The position numbers and the translations under genes are program-made. The notes beneath the pieces are model-generated. The model saw only the letters and a list, made by a program, of their open reading frames with translations, made no database searches and was not told the DNA's origin. Shown here one piece after another: positions 42,457 through 55,365 of a DNA stretch of 64,000 bases. Location: contig CM074808.1 of NCBI GenBank assembly GCA_037447605.1, positions 1,356,978-1,420,977 of the forward strand, read 5' to 3'. The DNA is from Zygnema circumcarinatum. Taxonomy: Eukaryota; Streptophyta; Zygnematophyceae; Zygnematales; Zygnemataceae. Position 1 is the first letter of the stretch, and each line of letters opens with the position of its first letter.

Positions 42457-44723
42457 GGCAGCCCGCAAGCCATGGGCCATGGCTCCGGATTTGCCGACTG
42501 ACCACGGGACACTGAAGTTTCAGCTCTCAAGTCTCAACCGGGGCATGGACGCAGAGCGAGTTTGGTCCGGAAAACCGCAGTTTTGCAATTTTCCATTTCG
42601 GCGCCTTAAAAATCTCAAACTACGATTGCAATGCAGCCTGCTCGACCAGTCATGAATCGGCGAAGGACAGAAATTTTGAAAGGCTTCAAGTACCGAATTA
42701 CGGAAGAGAGTAAAAGAGGTGGTACAGAGAGTATGCAACAATGGAGCCTTTGGAAGTCAGGAAAGGGGAGGAAGCAGGTCAGGAGGGAATGGAGAGGAGA
42801 AGCAGACGGAGTTCTGGAACCATGGATTGGTAGTAGAGGGTGAATGTGTAGGATGCTGAAATGCATTTCGTCGTGGAGCAAAAGGCAGGCCGAAATCCTT
42901 GGACTTAACTTCTTTATCTCCCTCCGACTTTCAATCCTTGAATGCTTGTGGAGAATAGGTGCACCCCTCCCCCCTTTCCAACCGCCCGCCCTTCTCACTC
43001 CCACCCCTCGCAGCGACAGGATAGAGAGGAGTTTCTATACATGAACCCTTTGAATTGAATGGAAAGCAAGTGGTTAGACCCTAAAAACCTTGACTTCTTG
43101 CCCACCTCCTCCAACCTTGAACCTTGGAGGAGGAGCAGTGCAGCAATATCTCAGCCTCAACCCTTCTGTGGTAAGCACCCCTCCCTCCCCCTCCAACCCA
43201 AAAGGCCTGAGTGGTCTCAATCTTTTAGGCTGAATTGTAGTAATCATTGAAATAAAATAATGAAATTGCATTTTTTGGGATTTACAAAAAGATTAAAAAA
43301 CGGAGAGACGAGAGTGACGAGAGAGACGGGAGAGCCATGATCGTGCTGAATGTAATGGCTGTCAATGCGTCCATTGCTTGTGAAGCATCAACTGTATGAA
43401 CGTGTCTGCTTATCGGCAGGGTCAAAATGGTTTGGGTGTGACTTTACATGTCTAAATATCATCAGACGAGCACGTCAAACCCTCGTGCCTTGTCCAACTA
43501 CTCAAGGCTCCATCTCCGCATATGCTAACGGTGCAGGTGCTAATACCATCAGCCAGAGACCCAATCCACTGCGCTTTCTCATCTTTGTCATGGTAATATC
43601 GTCAAATCCGCAAGCATGTTTTGGTGTTTATAATTGTAATCACATATTGTTGAATCATTTTGGACAAATGAAGACAGACCTGGATAGTTAAACCTTGAAA
43701 TATTGGGGACAGCTTTAACTGGCCCTAAGGAAAGTCAGACAAATATTAGGAAGTCTCAATCTTAGCAATCACGTCACGGAAATGAGGTCATAGCAGTATT
43801 ATTTAGCCACAAGGCTTGTGTGCAAAAATGTACACGTTTCAACCTGCACAATTTTTCCAAATTATTTCTAATATTAAGAACTCCCTTGTTACAATGACAG
43901 TTGGCTTTCAGCATCGGTTGTATTGACACACAAATGGCTATTGAACATTTCCTTCTCTTTATGATCTTCAAACACTGTTTATTTCATGGCCTGCAATCGG
44001 CGTACAGATATAAGGCTGTGTGCATACATCTGTACTGTCTGCGGTCTACAGATATATGATGAAAATCTCATATGTATATTGTGAATATGCACAAGCCCAC
44101 ACACTTACAACGCGTACGTAAACATGCTCTTTAAATTCTCTGAACTCCATGCATCCTGCCAAAACATGCTCGAGGTCTTATGAAATCGTTGAAGTCGTTG
44201 TGGTTGTGTTTACTTCCCTCGTACTTGGTCCCCTTTCAAGAGATGTCTAAGCTGAAGTGATGCCTGATGTCAAATGAATGGCAAACACAAAGGAAAGAGT
44301 GACGTGAGCTCTGAGTGAGGCCTCAAACGCGTATTAGGGTTAGAAAAAACAAAGAACGTACAGTACATATGGAGCCACAGTGACATGCATGGCCAAGCTT
44401 GTATCACATCTCAACATGGGAACTCCTCAAAGTAGCCAAGTTCAGATGCCCCTCCTCCATACTGCAAACAAACAAATGTGGTCCAATGACCTTTCCAACC
44501 CACATCTGCAACTATTTTCCAGGAGCGACAAGGGCCCCAGGATTTACATGTCTCAATTACTCCGTAAAGGTCCAGATTCGGCTGTGTAAGAAGATATTAC
44601 CTTCTTCCATTTTCAATATACGAAGGTCGGCACACTGAGAGGGAACTGCGCCACTTCAACAAGGAAATCGTCCCCAGTCGGCGCTTCAATTCTGAACCAC
44701 ATCATGGAGTAAGCAAGCACGAA
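42457..44723. other. Intergenic region, no gene seen
   Basis: Mostly AT-rich with scattered short frames without domains. 43100-43200 is locally C-rich. The 3' UTR of the minus-strand F-box gene should lie at its right end. Confidence 0.3.
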
Positions 44724-47163
44724 TCAGAGCATGAGCATCAGGCTCTCCTCGTAAGGATTCTCTTCAAGCTCCGAGGTAGGCAAAGCATAGTGGCTGTCAG
44801 GATTCAACTCAATCACACCGATACGGAAATTTTCCAAATCCAGGTGAATCATCCTGTCTCTAGGAGCAATGAAGAAAGTTGCAATAAGCCTTCAAGATTA
44901 CTTCGCGAAAATTAGAGAATAAACCAACATCACGTGTAAAGATGGGAGAAGAAGCCTACCTTCCTGGAACAAAAAGGAAATTTCCCTCAACCGACCCCAT
45001 GAGGCTGCTCTGGCCTGTGCAGCTTTGGTACACAAATTCTTCAGGATCGCCTTCCTTCAGCAATGGATACTGCACGATAAAAGCTTTGGAGCTCCATTTT
45101 TTAAACAGAAAAGGCAAAAAGGCATCTTCAATACATCAACTGCTCCCCTATACAGCAATCCTCGAAAACCTACGATGTTCACATTCGGCCCAAATAAACT
45201 GCATTTCTCTGAAACATTTGGACGTCAATAAAGCATTCCCCTACAATGGAAATAGCTTCTGACAGGAAATGACTTCAGGCTGGGATGTCACATGATGCCT
45301 CCTCACACCTCAAGCACGGAATGTCAAACTGCAGAAAGGAGTAACGGAGAAAAAAGTGCCAGAAAGAGGAGAGGAGAAAACATACTAAGCCAATCACTGC
45401 TTCCCCCTCTACATCGTTGACCACTTCTCCCATGTCTTTTATGACCCAATGGCGTCGCCGCAACTGGACTGTCTTGTCACGTGGTTGACCATTGTCGCCC
45501 GTCCATGGAAGCAGCCGCATGCGTACTGAATATGAAAAGAAATGCTTATCTGCCATTGACGTTAGGATACACGCTTCTGGAACGAAAAGGGCAGAGCAGC
45601 GCACCTGCAAGGTGATTAGAAACAAAAATGTGCATCAAATGGCCTTCAAGCCCCACTGGGTAAAGCAAGCAGCATCTAAGATGTTATACAAAAAAATAAA
45701 AGAAAAATATAGATGCTGTGTGTCGGCAAAAGTCTATGTCAATGCTAAAGAAGGAAATTTCACTTTGAGAAAAGAAAAAAACACTACTGCAGATGTATCC
45801 TACTCGAGATGTTTCACCACGGAGGCCTCAGCGCAAACCTGCACTCGTCGGGTGACAGCTGTGGTGCATAACGGAGGCAGCTCCGGATACAGGCAAATGC
45901 CTCGGCTGTCCTCATCAGGGTTGATGTTTCGCACACCATATAGCCCACTTTCCAGGCGGTTGGCATATTCTTCCAGCCAACGCAATAGACCGTCCTCCTT
46001 TGAAACTCCTCTCTCGCTTGAGGAAGCACCAATCTCAGCCTCTTCATCGCCTGACGCCGGTAAGCAAGGAATCATCTCCTTAGCCAGTCCAAAGTGCCTT
46101 GTACCAATGTAAATCAAGCCATCGTTGCAATCGAGAAACACAAGCTTAAGGAAATTGAAAGATGTCGCAATGAGAATCCTTTGATAGCCAAGGGGAATGT
46201 CCAACTGCTGATTAAGACGTTTAGAACACATCAAAATCCTTTCGAGAGGCAGCAGACGAGTGCTGACAGTATGATCGTAGAAACTGTAACCACCCAAAAG
46301 TCCATGGAAGGCTGAAGGCTGTGAGACCATCCCCCCAACATGCCAGAAATTCTCATCATAGGCCAATCTCTGCCCATCGTGCAAACGATAAAGCATTCGC
46401 ATAGCTGCTGGAAACCTCACTCCAAGTTCTTGCTCCACTTCATCCAGCTGTGCCTCTGTGGTACCTGGCCCCAATGACTCAGCAACCTGTGGTATGTGCT
46501 GACTTGACCAAGATTCCAACTTCAACCAGCAGCACTTTGCCCTCTTATATAGAATACCATATCTGGAGAACTCTGCATGAAAAGCTTGATACATGGCCTG
46601 CAGCCCAACCGGAGAAAAATGGGATATATTCTAAGCCTTGATAACTTAGTGCATCAGCCAATCAGGAAACTACAAGCGCACATAAGATATCTTAGCGATT
46701 TTGACAACAGCAAGATGAGTAGAAAACGAATTTTTCAATTTACGAAGGATGAGCTTATGCTATTCTATTAAATCCAAACGAACAATCCCCAGGACAATCC
46801 TTTGAACCGAAGGTCAATACTGATCAAATAAATGAAACGTGTGGAACTAACTCGTCTGAGGACTACATGATGGCATCGCAGTCGGAAAGCTAGGCATGAC
46901 CCTAGATTTCGTGTGGATGGGGCTGTATAGACTTAAACTTGCGAACGTACCTTATAATCAACACAAGGTCTGCCATCTGGAGTACGTGGGGGACAGTCAG
47001 TCAGCCAGTCCTGCCGGCACAAGGCCTGCCACAGCCAATCTTCACTCGCCAACTGACGCCAAGCACGTTGTACGCAAGCGCAAGCGGCGTAATCAGCGGC
47101 GCTTAGAAACGAAAATACATGTAGAAGCACAGGCCCTGGCAGGGAGCTGATATCCAGGGCCAT
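44724..47163 (-). CDS. SKIP16: F-box protein with SMI1/KNR4 and ApaG domains (SKIP16/FBXO3-like)
   Basis: Minus-strand exons are 47163-46951, 46597-45839, 45604-45386, 45069-44960 and 44853-44724, giving 476 aa with matching phases. The F-box at residues 5-45 (LPGPVLLHVFSFLSAADYAA, then VQRAWRQLASEDWLWQALC) should bind SKP1 in an SCF ubiquitin ligase. A SMI1/KNR4 region follows (LDEVEQELGVRFPAAMRMLY, then RLHDGQ and GLLGGYSFYDH). The C-terminal ApaG domain shows FSYSVRMRLLPW, RHWVIKDMGEVVNDVEGEAV and EEFVYQSCTG, then GSVEGNFLFVPGR. This three-domain order is known for plant SKIP16 and animal FBXO3. The length is close to Arabidopsis SKIP16. The substrate is unknown. It is divergent from the RCC1 gene, with 1.35 kb between starts. 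Confidence 0.92.
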
Positions 47164-48509
47164 TGTCCAAGATAGCTCCTGTTATAGTATCAACAAGCCG
47201 CGCTAAATCCGTTATAACAATCTACCTATCCTTTCAAAGCTTTGACCAAGCTTGATCAGACACGCATATTTACAAAAAGGTCCAGAGAAAGGTTTGCCGT
47301 TTTCTAAGAATGACACTAAATCACTGAGTGAGACAATAGGCCTTCATTTGTAGGCTATGAGGGCCTGGAGGTCATCAATCGCCTTCGTTTGTGCAAGGGC
47401 CTTTGGTTAGCTAGTTTTGAAGGCCATACAGAAGACTGGCATCTTCATCATAATCATCATCTCATCAATGATCTAACGACGGCGACACCATCTACAAATC
47501 AAAAAAGAAAATGAAATGATGTTTTTTCCAAATGAAAATTCATTATTTAGAATTTTCAGACCATATAAAAATCTACAAAAACATGGCCATGGTGACCGTC
47601 AAGAGCAAAAAATCACAGAACAAACTGATTACGCCACAAGAAATCTGAACGATTTAGAGCAGAAACATAAACAATTTTAATAAGAAAAGACAAAATATGC
47701 CTACGATCCTTGATTAGCTAAGGCTACAAGGAAAGTCTCAAAAGATCACTCTTCCCATGGAGCATCATCAAGAACAAGAGAAATCCGTAAATTGCCATGT
47801 TTCGAGACATACATACGCCTCGCGACGCTCCCCCTCGCTCTGCTGCTGCTGGTGCTCTGTGATCTCTCGTTGCAGCCAGCCGCGCTACAAATAGGGCGGA
47901 CGGGACCTTGGCATTTGGCAAGCAGTCAAATAACTTTCCGTACGGTTCGGTATTTGACTTTCCCTGCAGCCACAAACCCGGTTTCTGCGAACAAACTGGC
48001 CGGCCGCCTCGGTTTCTGGCAAAGGCCGCGGGATGGGAGGGGAGGGGAGGGGAGGGGAGGGAGGGGAGGGAGGGGAGGGGGCACTGCGCGGAGCTTCTCA
48101 CATGGAGCTGCACCTTCTAACTGTAGGGCCAACACGTAACACGGCTAGAAACTGCATGGAAGCGCTAGCATCTGAAAACAGAAACAAGAAGAAGAAGAAG
48201 TTCAGAAGTTCAGTGAAACTGCATGCATTTGGCCGTACGGTAGTCCCTGTACGGTCGTCTACCCGCCCCGCACGGATTTTCGCAGAATACAATGCAACTC
48301 GCTACGACAGAACGGGGCGGGAATTTGTTGACGTAGCCTTCGGAATCGTCTCAGAAACAGTACTGTACCGTTCCTTTGGATAAATAGTGCGTAGGAGTCA
48401 TTTCACAGGAATGATGTACTTCTTCTGATCAGTGTCTTCCACGGCACCATGCCATCTCCATGTCCTCTCTCTCCTCCTGCAGCACGCGGAGCTCTCCAAG
48501 AGGGGGCGC
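47164..48509. promoter_or_regulatory. Shared divergent promoter region with G-rich tract
   Basis: It lies between the minus-strand F-box start (47163) and the RCC1-protein start (48510). CCGTACGG words are at about 47939 and 48232, with CTGTACGG at about 48247 and CTGTACCG near 48362. A G-rich tract of repeated GGGAGGGGAG at 48036-48082 could form a G-quadruplex. No gene is accepted; frames around the tract are compositional. Confidence 0.45.
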
Positions 48510-50352
48510 ATGCTTCCCCTGCGCCAGCCATGGCGGAAGCTGGTCTATGGGGCGGCGGCCTCTGCAGGGCGCTGGCCGTCGCGCTCGCTTTCCCTGTCGC
48601 GGGAGCTTCAATCAGGACAACAAGCCACCCGTGTCCTCAGCTTCGGGGACGGCTCTCATGGAGCTCTCGGTCATGGCTGCCCCCCTTTCACGGACGCCTA
48701 CGAGCCAGAAGAAGTGGAAGGCCTTCCAAATAACATTACATCCCTGGGTGCAGGCCACTATCACTCTCTTGCAGTGACTTTCGATGGCCAAGTTTGGTCG
48801 TGGGGACGAAATGCAGAGGGACAACTCGGCCCGAGAGAGTCTCTCCAAGCTGAAGCGGAGGCATCCTGGGGACTGCCAAAGCCTGTTAAAGGCTTGGAAG
48901 GGTTCCGGGCGGTTTCTGCCACTGGTTCAGGAGTTGTAAGCGCCGTTATCGATGAAAATGGCTCGCTTAAGGTTTGGGGGTCTTCCAAGCGCGGGCAGCT
49001 GGGCATGGGCCCGGGGATGGTGAGGGTGAGCACGCCATATAGAGTGGGAGGTTTGCTTCTCAAGAAGCGTGTAAAGCAGGTTGGTTTGTGAGCCTTCTCT
49101 TGCTGTATGGCGAATGGAAAGAGGTGGGAGAAGTAGCTTTGAAGAGAGTCAAACTCCATCATCATCGGTAAAGCCGTTATGCTGAGATTCCATGGGTTGG
49201 CTCTCAGGTGGCACTTGGATGGGGCCATGCTGTGGCCTGCACGGCTGATGGAGAAGTGTATTCGTGGGGATATGCTGAACATGGAAGGCTCGGCTATGAG
49301 GTCCAGAGGCAGATAAACATCACAGGCGCAGTGGAAACAGATGGAAAAGAGGATACTTCGTCAAGTTCAGCTGACAGAGTGGCTGAGGCAGAAGAGTTTG
49401 TCACCAGGATGATGGAAGAAGAAAAGCATGCTCCGCTCGTTTGGATTCCTCAGAAGATGGAAACTCTCGCTGAAAAGCGGGTTCTTCGTGTGGCGTGTGG
49501 AATGGATCACACGATTCTCCTCACAGGTGTGAAACTGAATGAATAAACAAGTATTTTCAGACGAGGCATAATGTCGGGGAACCGAAATGTGCTTTTTGAC
49601 CTTCTTTGAGAACATCGGTCTGAGGCCTTCATCCTCAGATGGCCTTTGCATAGAAATTGTCTTGGGATATAAAGTCGGGTGCCGCTTGATGAAAGCAATA
49701 CTGCCTCCAAATTCAGCTGCAGCCTATTCATCTCCTCTGCCAGGTCTATCAGAATAGTATGTTACAAAATCCCAAGAACTTCAGGTCTTGGGCTGTTGCC
49801 GGTACTTCAACTTCTGATGAAGACTGCTCCTCCACACAATGCTGGCGTCCTTTCTCATCCTTGGTGGCGAAGTTGGATGCAGATATGGGAGAGGTTTACG
49901 TCTGTGGGGATACGCCTCTCGCGTCAGCGGATTTACGTAGCACACAGGTGCCTGAAGTTTCATCGTTTGGCGCTTTGGCGCTTCCATCTCGGTTGCCCAT
50001 AAGGGAAATTGCCGCGGGAGTGGGCAGCTCCTTCGTCGTTCAGGAGGAGGGTTGCGTGCTGACTTGGGGCTTCCCTAGTCTTCCTGGTCTGGGCATGGAT
50101 CAGATTCTACCAAAAGCATTTTTGATGGATGCGGGGGAAATAGTGAAAGTAGTGGCAGGCCGCGTTCATGCTTGTGCATTAACTGCAAAGGGAGAGTTGT
50201 TTACATGGGGAAGTGGTAGGAATGGACGTTTGGGGCTAAGTAGCAGCAGGAGTGAAGAAGAGCCGCAGGTGGTGGAGGCTCTTCTTGGGGAGCGCGTGCT
50301 GGATGTTACGTGTGGGCTCGACCATACACTCGTGCTTGTAGAGAATTCGTAG
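48510..50352 (+). CDS. RCC1-repeat (beta-propeller) protein with mitochondrial-like presequence
   Basis: Exons are 48510-49079, 49208-49526 and 49883-50352, giving 452 aa. The chosen ATG opens MLPLRQPWRKLVYGAAASAG, then RWPSRSLSLSREL, which is basic, acid-free and amphipathic-looking, so mitochondrial import is likely. At least six RCC1-type repeats follow, for example VLSFGDGSHGALGHG, GHYHSLAVTFDGQVWSWGRN, GHAVACTADGEVYSWGYAEH, CGMDHTILLTDMGEVYVCG, GRVHACALTAKGELFTWGSG and a closing CGLDHTLVLVENS. A Ser/Glu-rich insert of about 60 residues interrupts one blade. Plant relatives include the RUG proteins and animals have RCC1L, both organelle factors, but I cannot assign orthology. The third exon's acceptor at 49881-49882 was chosen by phase and by the repeat pattern. 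Confidence 0.85.
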
Positions 50353-51126
50353 TAGATTGCTCACCGCTATAAACTCTCGCATTGTAAGATAGTCAAAGTG
50401 AATTGTCCATAGAATGCATCGTGGGCAATGTTCAGAAGGCACCGGGGGAGCATTACCATGCTCTCAGTTCAAGACCAACCCTGTCAATTCGTACGGAATT
50501 TTACTTAACATAGAGCAAGGGAGTCCGCATTCAGTTACTCGAATGCTGGCATACAGGTCCATACAAGGTCACCCAGCTTGCATGGACTTGGGAGGCGGAG
50601 AGAGGAATCGCAAAGTGACTTTGTTAACGGCCGCTTGTACCGTCGTGGTATAACCTTTTGTACTGAAATTTCGACGCGGTCTTGCGCTTCATTAAGGTAG
50701 TTAATGCGCACAGCTACCAGGGTGGTCCGACGTACCTTCCCGTTATGAAATCCGAATTCGTTTGCTCCTGATTTCGACCCTGGACATTGTCAATCCGTAG
50801 TAATCCATAGCAAGCAGATTCGGATTTCATAACGGAAAGCCAGGTCTTGTCAGCCTTGGAAAAGTTTGAACGGGTTTGCTCGAGGGGTTGCTTCGAAAGT
50901 GTTCTCCATCCCAAATCCATGGAGCAGGATTCGAATCATCAAACTTCCCCTTCCCTTCTCAATACTGACAAAAACCCTCGAGGACGAGTCAACCTTTGAA
51001 CGTTTTAGTGGCTTTGAGACCTCTTTTGAAAACAGTACTGATTTTCACACTTCTTACTTATATCTCACACTAAACAGTTCGTACAAGCGAAACCTTAAAT
51101 TGCTGTTTTCGAAATAAGGAGGAAAG
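50353..51126. other. Intergenic region with a small foldback
   Basis: No gene is seen. It includes the inverted repeat described separately. Confidence 0.3.
50741..50834. repeat. Short foldback with 17-bp perfect inverted repeats
   Basis: The arm CGTTATGAAATCCGAAT at 50741-50757 is the exact reverse complement of 50818-50834. The spacer is about 60 bp. No clear target duplication was found, so it may be a MITE fragment or a structural hairpin. Confidence 0.7.
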
Positions 51127-51205
51127 AAGTGGCATTGAGCTCACGATGGGGAAACCACGAAAAACTGGTCGCAAAGAACCTAAGCACAAAAGAAAAAAGT
51201 CTCGA
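51127..51205 (+). repeat. Dispersed coding-like repeat, copy C
   Basis: The plus-strand frame reads SSRWGNHEKLVAKNLSTKEK. It matches copies A and B but lacks about 45 bp of the internal segment, in frame. Confidence 0.55.
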
Positions 51206-51620
51206 TTTGAAATGTCAAAGCCACAGCACAGAGTGCCGGGAAAAATGGCTCAACGCCCACAGGAAAACAATTTTACAGGCCCCAAATTTGGGGGAGGCGG
51301 TCCAGGCCTGAAAATTGTTCGCAACAAACTGCCGGCGGGCGGCCCTTAGCGCGGGCCCCCGCGCATTTCCAAAGCGGCGCCCTCCTGCATTTCCGCCTCC
51401 GCCCGCCCGCCGGCCCGGGCGGACCCGCTTCGGCAGCCATGGCCTCGTGTTGCCCGCCGCCTCCTCGTAGAAAGGGGGGACTGGGAGATGGGGGGGGAGA
51501 GGGATGGGGGAGAGGAGGGGAGGGAAAGAAGGGAAGGGGGAAGGGAGAACGGGGGAGAAGGAGTGGGAGGACAGGAGAACTTGGGGAGAGGAGTGAGTCG
51601 TCGGAGACTGGCTGGTTACG
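51206..51620. promoter_or_regulatory. 5' region of the tweety-like gene with purine tract
   Basis: A GC-rich block (51330-51430) is followed by a GGGAGA/GGGGA tract (51475-51600) directly before the ATG at 51621. Frames through the tract are compositional. Confidence 0.4.
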
Positions 51621-53434
51621 ATGGCAGCGAATGTTTCTCTGGAGAACTTACGGCCTCTTGCAGTTAATCCACGTCCAGATCCGCTGAATGGATTGAGGAG
51701 CTATGAAGGGGGACTGGACGTGGACAACCGGCACTATTGGGCGGCGTTAGGGTTTTCGGCTGTGGCGGCCTATGTAATTATCACTCTTTGGGTATTACTA
51801 GGGCTCAGTATTGTGGCATTGGTTGCAATTCGAGCTTTTTTTGGACGGAGAGTAAGGAACAAGCACCCTGCGCTTTCTGGTTTAGATTTTTCTGAAAGCA
51901 AGGAGCATGGTTGCTTTTGGGCGGAGGGACTCTGTCATAACGCATTGCAGAGATGGTTGCTAATTGTACATATTTTGAGCATAATTGTTCTCGCTGTTAT
52001 TGCCATAATATCAACAGATACTGCCGCAAGGAGGGCTGGCAACGCGGTTTCCGTGGGGCTTGATGCTGCCAATAGCGCTATAGTAGATGCTACAAATGTT
52101 TCTTTATCGCTCCAAGAGGCAGCCCAAGAACTCAATGGAACTTCCTTCGCCTCTGCTAAAACTTTGAGTGATCTTACAAATACCGCCGCGGAGATAGACA
52201 GTGGCAAAGGACGCGTAGCATCCATTGTGGAAAAAACGAAACCTTTGGTGTCGCGGGCTCTTCATGCTGCTCAAGGAGTTACAATGGGAGTAGCAGCCTT
52301 GCTGCTAGCAGTTGGCTTATTCTCTCTGCTTGCACCTCTAAGGATCCTTCAAGTTCCTGCGTGGTTCCTTACTCTCCTTGCTCTCATGCTGGCTGCAGCA
52401 TACATAGTAGCAGCAAATGTAGCTATTGATGGCTGCGAAGGCATGGAAGAGTATGCTCGGAGCCCTGGAAATACAACGTGGGATGATGGACTGCCGTGTG
52501 ACGATTTGAATGCAACCAGGCCTGAGCTTGAACAGGCGCGTACTACTGCAAATGAGCTTGTGGAGGAAGCCAATACATATGTCAATCAAATCAACAATGC
52601 TGGATATGAACCAGCGATAAGCCTCATATGTGAACCGTTGCCAGCCAATACCTCCGCTGACAAAAATCAGACCCGTGGTGGAGAATCCTGCATCAGCATC
52701 AGTGCCTTCATTGCAGAATATGATAAGGTGCTCTATTTTTTTCTGTCATTCCTGTTCGTTTCCAGAAGATAACTTGGAATAACGGGCTCGTGAAGCACGT
52801 TTGTTGTCCTATCAGAAATGGCATCAACCATGCGTGTCTGCAGTGGCCAATCAGCAGCTGCATGCAGGTCTGATCCAGGCACGTCCAAGCCTTCACGAAG
52901 TGACGTCTTCCTTAACATAAAGCAGTCCCAGCTTTGATAAGCAAAGGAGCTATAATAAATTATATGGTCCAAAGCATCTCCTCATTCAGGTGTGCATTTC
53001 ATGCGACTGATGATCTTAGTAAAGACTAACTGTGATCGATACACGTCTTTGTCCTGCAGACCATCCTCAGCACCATGGCAGAAGGCAGGGACCTCCTGCG
53101 AGCTTTGCGAGCCGTTCAAAAATTGGTGGCTGTCTATCCAGTCGCAGAAAGCTTTGTCAACTGCACCTTCCTTACTGACACGTTCTTGCATCTATCTTCC
53201 CAGAATTGCCCACCAATGAAGTCTGTGCTCCGGACTTTATGGCTTTTATTTTCCTTGGCTGCGATTCCCCTTGGAGGCGGATTTCTCCTCCTATTCCTGC
53301 GTGAAACTCTGGATCTACTGAAGAAACATTTTCAGAGGGTTCTTCCAGTCACAGAGGATCCACAACAGCCGAATTCATCTGGTGCAATTCATTTGGTAGC
53401 ACAGAATTCTGTTAGCCCTCGAACTGCATCCTGA
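51621..53434 (+). CDS. Five-span membrane protein, tweety-like / plant At2g12400-like family
   Basis: Exons are 51621-52727 and 53060-53434, giving 493 aa with phase 0 at the junction. Hydrophobic spans are near residues 42-72 (YVIITLWVLLGLSIVALVAI), 110-132 (LIVHILSIIVLAVIAII), 215-235, 240-265 and 412-440 (LWLLFSLAAIPLGGGFLLLF). The large segment between spans 4 and 5 has several Cys and N-glycosylation sequons (NTT, NAT, NTS), consistent with an extracellular or lumenal loop. Five spans with a big Cys-rich loop late in the protein is the topology of tweety-homology proteins and of the uncharacterised plant At2g12400-like group. The family assignment is by topology and feel, not by a diagnostic motif; ion transport should not be assumed. 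Confidence 0.75.
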
Positions 53435-55365
53435 GAAGAGTGACATCAGGGTTCGGCCTAATCGGTGGGCGGCTACTGCATATCTGCAATATGCAGATTA
53501 TGAAGGTGCAAAACTGTCACAACCTCTCTTTTTCTGCTTTACAGTCTTCACGGACGCAGTGTTTGGTAGGAAGCTGTCCTGATTACACAAGTTTCACCCC
53601 TGCTCGTGGTGTACAAAATTCGGTCTACAACATGCTATTCCTGTATTTCCACCAACTCGTGTGCATTTATCGATCTCGTGGAGACGTGGCCGGCACTGTC
53701 TGTGAATACAGCTGAGAATCTCCTTGAGAAAGCTTGAAGGTCTCACATGCAAGGAAAGGTGAGATTAGGGGTGCCAATGTCATCCTAGGAAATTCTTGCA
53801 GCTCCTTAGATCGGCAATAAGGGCAATCACTTACACGCGCATGTAGAGTCCCAACGATGGCGCTTACTGCAGTCCTCACAAGCAGAACGGCGAGAGAGAT
53901 TTTGTAGCATTGGAGCTTGAGATGTGCACCAGCGCCTTGGTGCTGCGTCTGTACTGTACAATGTACTGCAACTGAAGTACCGCTTTTTCACAAACCGAGA
54001 AAATATCTGTTTTTTCTATTGAGAAGTCAAATTAGTTATGCATTCTAAATCACTGCAAGCTGTCGGCGTTTTAGTTAATACCAGTCATGACAAGGTTGGT
54101 ACAAAGAGATATGATATATAGAGCGAGGGCTTAAAAGCGATTATTATAGTTGAATTTTCGTAAATTTTGGGTATCACAGGAAAATGTGGTCGGATAAATA
54201 TATCGGTCGCGGCACAATACGGATAACCGTACTGCCTTGATGACTTTTTGTTGCACAATTGCTTACTGAGAATTGAATTGATTCCATCTTAAATGGAAAA
54301 CGACATGAGGTGATACCTCTTGCTACCTTGCTTCGAAACTCAAGCTGTCCAAACAGTGGAATCGTCGAATCAAGACTGCAAATGATGTGAAGAATCGGGA
54401 CATCAGCCACCTGTCGGAAACTAGAAATTTTCATTTTGTCGTAACCGATATCTGACATGGTGACAAGAGCAGCAAAACCAAAAGATCCCTTTCCCAACAC
54501 GATAAAACTGGCGTGAACAATGGGGATCCAATGGGGTTGACACTACCCCAGTCCCTTATTCAACACTCCTACATTAGCAAATAGGGTTTTTAAAATGATT
54601 CTGAACACATCTGCGTGCGTAACCGATTTCTACCGTTTTTTTTTCGTGAAGGCTACAGTCGCTGAACTGAGAAATTATTATTTTTCCGCAAAATGAAAAT
54701 TGAATCACTGGACTAATTCTTCACATAGACTTGCATCTATTATGGGCTCTCCCATGAATTTTGGCAAAATATGAACTGGCTGAAACGAGCGTGCGGCTCC
54801 CTGAACTGCTGAGAACTAAATGAACCAAAGGAGCCTTCTAGATTTAGAGGTCTGCCAGTGTGAACACCGGTGAAGAAGAAGCTTTTGCAGTGATAGTGAT
54901 GGCAAGCTCTCCTCCTTCTGCACTACATCCAAGAAAGGCGAAGACTTTTGAAACAGCTTCTCAATCAAGCGGACAGCCATAGCAGACTACAAGGAGAAAA
55001 GCTTGTTTTTGAGACAACTGTCACAAGTGACAGGCAGGTGGTTGCTGTCGTAGACTCTTCTGACTACGTTCTCCATTCAAAAAATCATCCTGCCTGAAAT
55101 ATAGGTACAGAAGCAGAAATGCATTCCTGAACAAACCAGCACAGCTGCTTTTTCACATAGCACTGTGCTCCTTTATTGACACGTGTCGCTCGACAACAAG
55201 CTCAAACTGAGCACACGCTGCCGTAGTCGCTGTCTATATCCCTCGTAGACACCTTTCATTTCGGAGTTCAGAGTGGCACACGGCATTAAGGATGCTATCA
55301 CTTTGTTCAAGACAACACATATTCATACAAACACAATACCGACCAAAGGAAATTATTACCTGGGG
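53435..55365. other. Intergenic region, no confident gene
   Basis: Mostly unstructured AT-rich sequence. On the minus strand, 54408-54325 looks like a single exon with acceptor and donor (VADVPILHIICSLDSTIPLF, then GQLEFRSK), but no partner exons were found; it may be a gene remnant. Confidence 0.3.

Noticed and set aside
54325-54408. Single minus-strand exon-like segment (VADVPILHIICSLDSTIPLF)
   Set aside because: It has plausible splice borders and a faint hydrolase look, but no partner exons were found within the gap, so it is not called a gene.
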